Shown here: positions 17,177-24,291 of the stretch, in pieces | Position numbering within the stretch: position 1 is the stretch's first letter | Layout: every line of letters begins with the position of its first letter | Source of the DNA: JBDUDR01 sp040002845 | GTDB taxonomy: Bacteria > Actinomycetota > Actinomycetes > Propionibacteriales > Nocardioidaceae | Direction of reading: 5' to 3' | Assembly: GCA_040002845.1 (NCBI GenBank) | Contig: JBDUDR010000006.1 | Span: 1-45,786, forward strand | DNA: 45,786 nucleotides | The notes under the pieces: generated by a model | Databases searched by the model: none | Told to the model about the DNA's origin: nothing | What the model saw: only the letters and a program-made list of their open reading frames with translations | Position numbers and translations under genes: made by a program

Positions 17177-17614
17177 TCAGCCCGGATGGACTCGGCGTCC
17201 CGTGATCTGATCCGGGGTGATCCGGACGAACAGTGTGCGCAAGCCCGCGGCCCACGGCTCGGGCGCATCGTCACGCCACAGGTCGACCAGCTCGTCCGGG
17301 TCATCGACCAGCGCTGCCAAGCCGACGGCAAGCACGCTCCAACCCGCGTGGTCGTAGTCATCGACGTCGTCGACCTCGAACGCTGCGCGGGCGTTGTTCA
17401 GGTTGGCCGCCAAGCTGCTGTAAGCCGCGGTGCGGAACACCACAGTCCCGTCGGCGATGACGTAGTTGACGGGGAAGATCTGGGGACCGCTTGGTCCGGT
17501 GAAGGCCACCCGGCCAACTGTCTTCGTCTGGAACAACCGGAGGCACTCGTCTCGGGACAGCTCCTCGAACGGGCCCCGTCGCGCTGCGCCGCCGGATCCG
17601 GTGGACGACATCAT
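17177..17614 (-). CDS. Pyridoxamine 5'-phosphate oxidase-like FMN-binding protein
   Basis: A 145-residue split-barrel flavin-binding protein. Typical motifs are CLRLFQTKTVGRVAF near the N-terminus, then PVNYVIADGTVVFRTAAYSS and a VLAVGLAALVDDPDE strand. Related proteins in mycobacteria belong to the DosR regulon and may bind FMN or F420 and reduce small molecules; the substrate here is unknown. Tandem ATG codons at 17614/17611 follow a strong GGGAGGGAG ribosome site; an upstream extension to 17725 is possible but unsupported. It lies 24 nt upstream of the kinase gene. Confidence 0.88.
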   Translation of the reverse strand: MMSSTGSGGAARRGPFEELSRDECLRLFQTKTVGRVAFTGPSGPQIFPVNYVIADGTVVFRTAAYSSLAANLNNARAAFEVDDVDDYDHAGWSVLAVGLAALVDDPDELVDLWRDDAPEPWAAGLRTLFVRITPDQITGRRVHPG

Positions 17615-17749
17615 GACTCCCTCCCTGCGCTGCTGGCCGCGGGCATCAGGCCCTGTCCTCCTTGGTATGCCCAAGGACGACAGCCCGCATCGGTCGAACG
17701 TCCTCACTGACCGGGCCGAAAGCACTCACCTCGACCCGGGCGCTGGCTC

Positions 17750-18066
17750 TCACAGTAGGGGTTTCCCGAGGTGCACCGCGAGCGGTGCGTCTGCGTACTG
17801 TCCGAAGTGAGGGATCTCGAGGTATCCGCTGCTCCGGTAGAGCGAGATGGCGGCTCCCTGACGTACATCCGCTTGATCTCAGCCGGCGATGATCCCGGTA
17901 CGCTGCCGGAGGTATCGGGATCGTGCCAGCGCCAGCCGTACCGCCAGACGTATTCTGCCTGCAGCTCGTCGATCAGCCGTTGCGAGTCGGTGCTGCCATA
18001 GCGGGTGCGGACGATCTTCAGCGTGTGTGCTGCGGCACCGTCCATGCCGAGCCTGTGGACCCGCAT
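17750..18066 (-). pseudogene. GNAT acetyltransferase, decayed remnant with two deletions
   Basis: Pieces of a GNAT N-acetyltransferase lie in order but are incomplete. Frame 1 (from the ATG at 18066) encodes SQRLIDELQAEYVWRYG, then after an apparent in-frame deletion AEIKRMYVRE. A second deletion removes the acetyl-CoA-binding core and shifts the frame; the C-terminus AISLYRSSGYLEIPHFGQYA then LAVHLGKPLL continues to the TGA at 17750. The uninterrupted frame at 17704-18066 is therefore not a true gene. A -10-like TAAGGT remains 7 nt before the old start. Confidence 0.65.
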
Positions 18067-18072
18067 GTCGTC

Positions 18073-18078
18073 TACCTT
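18073..18078 (+). promoter_or_regulatory. Predicted -10 (TACCTT) for the Nudix-kinase gene, overlapping an opposite -10
   Basis: TACCTT lies 8 nt upstream of the ATG at 18087. The reverse strand of 18074-18079 reads TAAGGT, 7 nt from the GNAT remnant start at 18066. The two -10 elements thus overlap back to back on opposite strands. Confidence 0.4.
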
Positions 18079-18079
18079 A
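18074..18079 (-). promoter_or_regulatory. Predicted -10 (TAAGGT) retained in front of the GNAT remnant
   Basis: TAAGGT on the minus strand, 7 nt before the former ATG at 18066. It shares five bases with the opposite-strand TACCTT. Confidence 0.35.
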
Positions 18080-18086
18080 GGTCACC

Positions 18087-19367
18087 ATGAGCGACCTGCC
18101 AGGCGATGAACAAGTCGCCCTTGTGGATGAGTCAGGTGTCGTCGTCGGGCATGCGCCCCGAAGTCAGGTACGTGCGCAGAACCTGCGGCACCGGGCTACC
18201 GGAGTGCTCGTCCGTGACAGCTACGGCCTGGTCTATGTGCACCGGCGCACGGACACCAAGGACGTGTTCCCCGGGGCGTACGACTGCGTTGCGGGCGGCG
18301 TCGTGCTTGCCGGTGAGGCACCCCAAGCCGCCGCGGAGCGCGAGCTGGCCGAGGAGCTCGGTGTGTCAGGGGTGCCGCTGCGGCCGTTGCTCACCGCGGC
18401 CTACGCTGATGAGTACACGCAGTACGTCGCGTATGTGTACGAAGCGACCTGGGACGGGCCGATCGCCCACCAGCCCGCGGAGGTCGCGTGGGGGTCGTGG
18501 ATGACCCTGGACGAGCTGGTGCGCCGGCTGGACGACCCCGCCTGGCCGTTCGTGCCCGACAGTCGCCAGCTCATCGAGCAGATCCTGGCGGGGCTGGCTC
18601 GCGACCGAGTGTTGATAGACACCGGTTGGGACAGCCGGGCGTGGCTGGTGGAAGGCACCTGGCTGGACCGGGAGCCTCGGCGGGCGGCGGTTGCCGACCG
18701 TCTGCGCACCGAGACTCGCCTCATGCCGTGGCTTGCGGCGAAGCTGTTCGTCGAGCTGCCGGTGCCGCGGGTAATTCAGGACGAACCGTTGCTGGTGCGA
18801 CACCGGTATGTCGCGGGTGAACCACTCCAGACGGCGGACATCGGGCTCTGCGCTGAGATAGCTGTCGCCCTGCGGCGCCTGCACGCCCAACCGGTGGCCG
18901 AGGCTGTTGGCCTGGGAGTGCCCGATGCGGAGACCGCGCGAGCGACGCTCATGTGGGAGCTGCGGCGGTTCACAGATGACGTGCTGCCGCTGCTGGACCC
19001 ACAGCAGCGCACCACCGGGGTCGACCTGATCGACCAGGTGGCACGGGCTCCCTTCGACACCTTGCTGCACGGAGATCTGGGACCGGAGCACATCTTGGTG
19101 CGGGATCGTTCGGAGGTCGGGATCATCGACTGGACGGACGCGCACATCGGGGACGCCGCCGTCGACCTCGCGTGGCTGCTGCACGGCACCGACCCCGACT
19201 TCGGCACAGCGTTCAGGCGGGCGTACGCGCCGAACCCGGAAACCCTGCACCGGTCTCTAGCCTGGCACCGGCTCGGCCCGTGGCACGAGGTGGTGTACGG
19301 GCTCGACGAGCACCGCCCGGAGCTCGTTGCCTCCGGCCTAGCGGGGGTCAAGGCACGACTGGCCTAA
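18087..19367 (+). CDS. Nudix hydrolase fused to aminoglycoside-phosphotransferase-like kinase
   Basis: A 426-residue two-domain enzyme. The N-terminal Nudix domain (about 1-175) has a perfect Nudix box, residues 71-93, with Gly71, Glu77, Arg85-Glu86, Glu89-Glu90 and Gly92. The C-terminal half (about 180-426) is an APH-type kinase fold with the Brenner-like LLHGDLGPEHILV (about 326-338) and metal-binding IIDWTDAHIGDAAVDLAWLL (from about 345). Each domain looks intact. The pairing suggests cleavage of a nucleoside diphosphate derivative and phosphorylation of a small molecule; the substrate is unknown. Only the junction is odd; no frameshift. Confidence 0.88.
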   Translation: MSDLPGDEQVALVDESGVVVGHAPRSQVRAQNLRHRATGVLVRDSYGLVYVHRRTDTKDVFPGAYDCVAGGVVLAGEAPQAAAERELAEELGVSGVPLRPLLTAAYADEYTQYVAYVYEATWDGPIAHQPAEVAWGSWMTLDELVRRLDDPAWPFVPDSRQLIEQILAGLARDRVLIDTGWDSRAWLVEGTWLDREPRRAAVADRLRTETRLMPWLAAKLFVELPVPRVIQDEPLLVRHRYVAGEPLQTADIGLCAEIAVALRRLHAQPVAEAVGLGVPDAETARATLMWELRRFTDDVLPLLDPQQRTTGVDLIDQVARAPFDTLLHGDLGPEHILVRDRSEVGIIDWTDAHIGDAAVDLAWLLHGTDPDFGTAFRRAYAPNPETLHRSLAWHRLGPWHEVVYGLDEHRPELVASGLAGVKARLA

Positions 19368-19377
19368 GCAACCATCG

Positions 19378-21120
19378 CTAGAGGTACTGCCCGGTGTTGG
19401 CCACGTTGTCGATCGACCTGCCGGGCTCGGTGCCCTGCTTGCCGGAGATGAGGGTCCTGACGAACACGATCCGCTCGCCCTTCTTGCCCGAGATCCGTGC
19501 CCAGTCGTCGGGGTTGGTGGTGTTCGGCAGGTCCTCGTTCTCCTTGAACTCGTCGAGGCACGCCTGCAGCATGTGCTGGACTCGCAGGCCGTACTGTTCG
19601 CTCTCGAGCAGGTCCTTGATGGCCATCTTCTTGGCTCGGTCGACGATGTTCTGGATCATCGCGCCTGAGTTGAAGTCCTTGAAGTACAAGACCTCCTTGT
19701 CGCCGTTGGCGTAGGTGACCTCGAGGAAACGATTCTCCTCCGACTCGGTGTACATGCGCTCGACCGTGCGCTGGATCATCCCGCCGACGGTCTCCTCGCG
19801 GTTTCCGCCGAACTCGGACAGGTCGGTCTCGTGCAGGGGCAGGCCAGCCGTGAGGTACTTGGAGAAGATGTCCCGCGCGGACTCGGCGTCAGGGCGCTCG
19901 ATCTTGATCTTCACGTCGAGCCGGCCGGGGCGAAGGATCGCGGGGTCGATCATGTCCTCCCGGTTCGAGGCGCCGATCACGATGACGTTCTCCAGGCCCT
20001 CTACACCGTCGATCTCGCTGAGCAGCTGCGGCACGATGGTGTTCTCGACGTCGGAGGAGACGCCCGAACCACGAGTACGGAAGAGCGAGTCCATCTCGTC
20101 GAAGAACACGATCACGGGGGTACCTTCGCCGGCCTTCTCACGAGCCCGCTGGAACACCAGTCGGATATGCCGCTCGGTCTCGCCGACGTACTTGTTGAGC
20201 AGCTCCGGACCCTTGATGTTGAGGAAGAAGCTCTTGCCCTCCTCGCCCGTCTTGGCTGCCACCTTCTTGGCCAGCGAGTTGGCGACGGCCTTGGCGATCA
20301 GGGTCTTTCCGCATCCCGGCGGGCCGTACAGCAACACGCCCTTGGGCGGCTTTAGCTCGTGCTCCAAGAACAGGTCGGGGTGGAGGTACGGCAGCTCGAT
20401 GGCGTCGCGAATGGCCTCGATCTGACCGGTCAGACCCCCGATGTCGCCGTAGTCGATGTCGGGTACCTCTTCGAGGATGAGCTCCTCGACCTCGGTCTTG
20501 GGGATCCGTTCGTAGACATAGCCGGCCCGGGCGTCGAGCAGCAAGGAGTCACCGGCCCGGATCTTCTCAGACCGCAGGGGCTCGGCGATGCGTACGACCT
20601 TCTCTTCGTCGGCGTTCGCGATCACCAGGACGCGGTCACCGTCGGCGAGGACCTCCTTGAGCATCACCACCTCGCCGACCTGCTCGTAGTCGAACGCGGC
20701 GACGACGTTGAGCGCCTCGTTGAGCATGACTTCCTGTCCCCGGCTCAGCTCGTCGAGGTCGACGCTGGGGCTGACGTTGACCCGCAGCTTGCGACCTCCC
20801 GTGAAGACATCGACGGTGTCGTCGTCGTTGCGGGTCAGGAAGGTGCCGAAGCCGGCGGGCGGCTGCGCGAGCCGGTCGACCTCCTCCTTGAGGCTCATGA
20901 TCTGCTCACGGGCCTCCCGAAGGGTCGCCGTCAGGCGTTCGTTCTGTGAGGTGAGACCGGCCAGTGACGCTTGCGTCTCGGCCAGGCGGTATTCGATGCG
21001 GCGCGCCTGCCCCGGGTGTTCGACCAGACGGCTGCGGAGCTCGGCCACCTCCTCCTCGAGAAAACTGATCTGGGTGGCGAGTTCGGCAGGCGTGCGGCCC
21101 TGCGAGTCCTGAGTGGTCAT
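19378..21120 (-). CDS. mpa: Proteasomal AAA+ ATPase Mpa/ARC
   Basis: The hexameric unfoldase that recognises Pup and feeds substrates to PrcAB. Of 580 residues, about 12-85 form a coiled coil (Pup-binding), about 90-200 are OB domains, and the AAA+ domain has Walker A GPPGCGKT at 266-273 and Walker B VIVFFDEM at 336-343. The C-terminus GQYL carries the penultimate Tyr used to dock on the proteasome. ATG at 21120 follows GGAGG with 5-nt spacing, better than the GTG two codons upstream. TAGGGT at 21153-21158 is a probable -10. Also called ARC outside mycobacteria. Confidence 0.96.
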   Translation of the reverse strand: MTTQDSQGRTPAELATQISFLEEEVAELRSRLVEHPGQARRIEYRLAETQASLAGLTSQNERLTATLREAREQIMSLKEEVDRLAQPPAGFGTFLTRNDDDTVDVFTGGRKLRVNVSPSVDLDELSRGQEVMLNEALNVVAAFDYEQVGEVVMLKEVLADGDRVLVIANADEEKVVRIAEPLRSEKIRAGDSLLLDARAGYVYERIPKTEVEELILEEVPDIDYGDIGGLTGQIEAIRDAIELPYLHPDLFLEHELKPPKGVLLYGPPGCGKTLIAKAVANSLAKKVAAKTGEEGKSFFLNIKGPELLNKYVGETERHIRLVFQRAREKAGEGTPVIVFFDEMDSLFRTRGSGVSSDVENTIVPQLLSEIDGVEGLENVIVIGASNREDMIDPAILRPGRLDVKIKIERPDAESARDIFSKYLTAGLPLHETDLSEFGGNREETVGGMIQRTVERMYTESEENRFLEVTYANGDKEVLYFKDFNSGAMIQNIVDRAKKMAIKDLLESEQYGLRVQHMLQACLDEFKENEDLPNTTNPDDWARISGKKGERIVFVRTLISGKQGTEPGRSIDNVANTGQYL

Positions 21121-21152
21121 CGTCACCTCCGCGAGAGGAGCCTGTGCCTATG

Positions 21153-21158
21153 ACCCTA
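21153..21158 (-). promoter_or_regulatory. Predicted -10 (TAGGGT) for mpa, with a short leader
   Basis: TAGGGT lies 32 nt upstream of the mpa ATG, which itself has a good GGAGG ribosome site. This is a leadered promoter, in contrast to the leaderless ones elsewhere in the window. Confidence 0.4.
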
Positions 21159-21222
21159 CCCGTGCGCGCCGGGTTGGAAAGTCCTCCAGGTACAAGTCAT
21201 GTTGCAATCGTGTTTCGACCGG

Positions 21223-22119
21223 TCATTGCTGCGCTGAGCCGCGGGGGCCGGCATAGTCCTCGCCGTAGGCGCCAGGAGCCGGTCTCCGTTTGCGCCTGGG
21301 GGCCACCTGGCCAGGCGCCAGCCGACGGGCGGTGACCAGGAACCCTGTGTGGCCGTTCATCTTATGGTCAGGGCGTACCGCCAGGCCTTCCACGTGCCAG
21401 GAGCGGACCAGGGTCTCCCAGGCATGGGGTTCGGTGAATCCGGTGTGGACTCGCAACGTCTCGACCGTGCGCGACAGCTGTGGGGTGGTCGCGACGTACG
21501 CGCAGAAGATGCCACCCGGGTTCAGCGCCTTCCCCACCTGTTCGACGCAATCCCAGGGCGCCAGCATGTCCAGGACCACCCGGTCGAGTTCTTCCTCGCT
21601 CAGTGAGTCGACAAGATCGCCCACCGTGAGTCGCCAGGCTGGATGACGCCCTGCGAAAAACTCCTCCACGTTCTGCCGGGCCACCTCGGCGAAGTCCGCA
21701 CGGCGCTCGTACGACGAAACCAGGCCGGTAGGTCCGACCGCCCGCAGCAACGCGCAGGTGAGTGACCCTGAGCCAGCGCCGGCCTCGACGACTCTCGCAC
21801 CGGGAAAGATGTCTGCCATCAGCAAGATCTGAGCGGTGTCCTTGGGGTAGACGACGGCAGCCCCGCGCGGCATCGAGACTGCGTACTCGTGGTAGAGCGG
21901 ACGCAGGGCGAGGTAGTCCACGCCGCCGGACGACGTGACGATGATGCCCTCTGGGTGGCCGATAAGGGTGTTGTGCGCGATGGAACCCTTGTGCGTGAAG
22001 AACGTCTTGCCGACCTCCAGCAACATGCTGTGACGCCGCCCGCGCGGATCGGTGAGCCTGACTCGTTCGCCGGCGTGCAGCGGGCCTCGGCGCACCCCTG
22101 ACCATTCCTCGGAACTCAC
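21223..22119 (-). CDS. trmI: tRNA (adenine-58-N1)-methyltransferase TrmI
   Basis: A SAM-dependent methyltransferase that makes m1A58 in tRNA, acting as a tetramer. It has 298 residues: an N-terminal beta domain (about 1-75, GERVRLTDPRGRRHSM), the class I fold with VVEAGAGSGSLT at about 109-120 binding SAM, and VVLDMLAPW at the catalytic site. The C-terminal 40 residues are basic and low complexity. The position between mpa and the RecB-type nuclease is as in mycobacteria (Rv2118c). The start is GTG at 22119. Confidence 0.94.
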   Translation of the reverse strand: MSSEEWSGVRRGPLHAGERVRLTDPRGRRHSMLLEVGKTFFTHKGSIAHNTLIGHPEGIIVTSSGGVDYLALRPLYHEYAVSMPRGAAVVYPKDTAQILLMADIFPGARVVEAGAGSGSLTCALLRAVGPTGLVSSYERRADFAEVARQNVEEFFAGRHPAWRLTVGDLVDSLSEEELDRVVLDMLAPWDCVEQVGKALNPGGIFCAYVATTPQLSRTVETLRVHTGFTEPHAWETLVRSWHVEGLAVRPDHKMNGHTGFLVTARRLAPGQVAPRRKRRPAPGAYGEDYAGPRGSAQQ

Positions 22120-22134
22120 CGGGCTGCACTCTCG

Positions 22135-23283
22135 TCAGGCGGCGGCGAAGGCGTTGTCGACATCCTTGGTCGTGAGGACGCCGAACACCTCACCTGCCCC
22201 GTCGACCAAGATGTACTCAGAGGCGGGCGTCGCTCGCATCGCCTGGACGAGTTGCTCGCCGGTCAGATCGACATCGAGCAGCAGGCCGGGTTCCACCCGG
22301 CGAGCCACCGACCCGACAGTTACCCAGGGGCGCCGGTTTTCCGGGGTCGACAGCACCGCCGCCTCGTTGACCACGCCGATCGGGTCCCCGGCGGTGGCCA
22401 CCACCACGAGCGCGCCGGCCTGCTCGGCCTGAGCCCGCCGGATGCCCTCGCCGAGCGGGAGATCGTGGGGCACCGCGATGGCGCGGCGCGCCAGCTCGCG
22501 CGCATTGAGCGCCGGTAGCTTGCTTCGGATCTTGGTGGAGATGAGCGCCTGGCTCGCCCCAGTCCACAGGAACAAGCTGATCACCATGGCCATCAGGTAG
22601 TCGACGAGCGCCGGCGGTTGGTCGGTGTAGGCCTCAACGGCAACCGGCAGCGCAAGCGCCAGCAGAGCGACCACGCGCCCCGCCCAGCCTGCCACCAGGG
22701 TGCCGAGCTGGGGGCGGCCCGAGATTCCCCAGACGACCGCCCGCAGCACGCGACCGCCGTCCAGGGGCAGGCCCGGAACCAGGTTGATCACGCCAACGAC
22801 GATGTTGGCCCCGGCCAGAGCCTGAACCACGAACAGCAGCAACCCGTCCGGCGCGACCTGTGTCATCAACAATGCGACCCCGCCGACGGCGAGCGAGGTG
22901 AGCGGGCCTACCACCGAGATGATGAACTCTCGCGTCGGTGTCTGCGGGTCGCCGTCGATCTCGGTGACGCCCCCCAGAAAGTGCAGGGTGACCGATCGAA
23001 CAGGGAGCCCGAACGCCTTCGCCGACAGCGCGTGGCTGAGCTCATGGAGCAGCACGGACAGGTAGAGCAGCACGGCGAACGCGAGGCCGGCGACGTAGGA
23101 GAACGCACCGAGTCCGGGAGCCACCGCGTCGATTCGCGGCTGGATCAAGATCGAGATCAAGACGGCGATGAACAGCCAGGAAGCCCGGATCGTGATATCG
23201 ATGCCCGCTATCTGCCCGACCCGGAGGGTGCCTGGTTGAACCGGCGGCCGCGGCCGGTCGGGTGGCTCCGTTTGCGTTTCCAC
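22135..23283 (-). CDS. M50 site-2 protease-like membrane metalloprotease with CBS domains
   Basis: A polytopic membrane zinc protease that cuts transmembrane substrates. It has 382 residues: HELSH at 80-84 in the second hydrophobic segment, the second zinc motif NLVPGLPLDGG around 167-177, several membrane helices up to about 240, then a C-terminal CBS pair (about 250-382). The start GTG at 23283 has GGAG 0-4 nt upstream and TAGTTT just before it. It lies 15 nt upstream of trmI on the same strand. Its substrate is unknown; mycobacterial Rip2-type proteins are the nearest relatives by architecture. Confidence 0.92.
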   Translation of the reverse strand: METQTEPPDRPRPPVQPGTLRVGQIAGIDITIRASWLFIAVLISILIQPRIDAVAPGLGAFSYVAGLAFAVLLYLSVLLHELSHALSAKAFGLPVRSVTLHFLGGVTEIDGDPQTPTREFIISVVGPLTSLAVGGVALLMTQVAPDGLLLFVVQALAGANIVVGVINLVPGLPLDGGRVLRAVVWGISGRPQLGTLVAGWAGRVVALLALALPVAVEAYTDQPPALVDYLMAMVISLFLWTGASQALISTKIRSKLPALNARELARRAIAVPHDLPLGEGIRRAQAEQAGALVVVATAGDPIGVVNEAAVLSTPENRRPWVTVGSVARRVEPGLLLDVDLTGEQLVQAMRATPASEYILVDGAGEVFGVLTTKDVDNAFAAA

Positions 23284-23349
23284 ACCTCCAAACTACCGGT
23301 CGGTCGCACGACACCGGTCGCAGCGGGCGCGGGTGTCCGTCGGCTGTCC

Positions 23350-23355
23350 TAGCCT
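23350..23355 (+). promoter_or_regulatory. Predicted -10 (TAGCCT) for leaderless RecB-type nuclease gene
   Basis: TAGCCT, then 6 nt, then the ATG at 23362; no ribosome site between. Confidence 0.5.
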
Positions 23356-23361
23356 GGGGCC

Positions 23362-24291
23362 ATGCGTGTGCCTCTTGGTGTTGCCGGTGATGCGGGTCCC
23401 GACCCCGCCGATGTGATCGCCGAGAGCGACCCTGGTCCGTCCGCCGCGCACGCGGATTCGTCGCGGTCACTGTCGCCGAGCCGAGCCAGCGACTTCATGT
23501 CCTGCCCGCTGCTCTACCGGTTCCGGGTCATCGACAAGATCCAGGAGACACCCAGCCCGGTGGCCGTACGCGGCACCGTGGTGCACTCAGTGCTCGAACG
23601 TCTCTTCGACCTTCCCGCCGCTGATCGCACTTCCGACCGCGCCCTGACGATGCTCGAACCCGCCTGGGAGGACCTCGTGGCTGCCGAGCCGGAGCTGGCT
23701 GCCATGTTCAGCGAAGATGTCGGCGATCTCCCGGCGGATGACCTGGTCGACTGGCTGAAGGAGTGCCGTGTCCTGCTCGAACGATACTTCGATCTCGAAG
23801 ATCCGGCCCGTCTCGAGCCTGCGGAGCGCGAGATCTACGTCGAGACCCTGCTCGACTCCGGCCTGACTCTGCGCGGCTACATCGACCGGGTGGACGTCGC
23901 ACCGACGGGTGAGGTCCGCATTGTCGACTACAAGACCGGTCGTTCACCCAACGTATGGTTCGAGGCCAAGGCGCTGTTCCAGATGAAGTTCTATGCCCTC
24001 GTCGTGTGGCGCACCCGCGGCGTCATTCCCCGCATGCTGCAGCTGATCTACCTCGGCAACAGCGAAGTCCTGCGATACGAGCCTGACGAGCGCGACCTGC
24101 TCGCCACCGAGCGGAAGCTCGACGCGTTGTGGAAGGCGATCCGGCGAGCCCACGACACCGGCGAGTGGCGGCCGAACAAGTCACGGCTCTGTGACTGGTG
24201 CGACCACAAGTCCCGGTGCCCCGCCTGGGGCGGGACGCCGCCACCGTTGCCGGTAGCCGCCGAAGAAGCTGCAGCTGAGGCTCCTCAGTAG
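23362..24291 (+). CDS. RecB-family PD-(D/E)XK nuclease with a probable Fe-S cluster
   Basis: A 309-residue nuclease of the RecB/Cas4/AddB superfamily. The catalytic core is GYIDRVDV followed by IVDYKTG (about residues 172-195). Four cysteines, Cys48 (SCPLLYRF) and Cys277, Cys280 and Cys286 (CDWCDHKSRC), have the arrangement that holds a 4Fe-4S cluster in Cas4/AddB-type enzymes. The N-terminal 36 residues are a disordered extension. In mycobacteria the equivalent gene is Rv2119, beside trmI. Its 3' end overlaps the ABC ATPase gene by 7 nt, convergently. The DNA repair pathway is unknown. Confidence 0.9.
   Translation: MRVPLGVAGDAGPDPADVIAESDPGPSAAHADSSRSLSPSRASDFMSCPLLYRFRVIDKIQETPSPVAVRGTVVHSVLERLFDLPAADRTSDRALTMLEPAWEDLVAAEPELAAMFSEDVGDLPADDLVDWLKECRVLLERYFDLEDPARLEPAEREIYVETLLDSGLTLRGYIDRVDVAPTGEVRIVDYKTGRSPNVWFEAKALFQMKFYALVVWRTRGVIPRMLQLIYLGNSEVLRYEPDERDLLATERKLDALWKAIRRAHDTGEWRPNKSRLCDWCDHKSRCPAWGGTPPPLPVAAEEAAAEAPQ

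Noticed and set aside
17671..17690. A second DosR-box candidate upstream of the FMN-binding gene
   Set aside because: Hand alignment gives only about 10 of 20 matches and the half-sites are out of step with the consensus; too weak to call.
17704..18066. Intact 120-residue gene
   Set aside because: The frame mixes real GNAT pieces with out-of-frame sequence; treated as a pseudogene.
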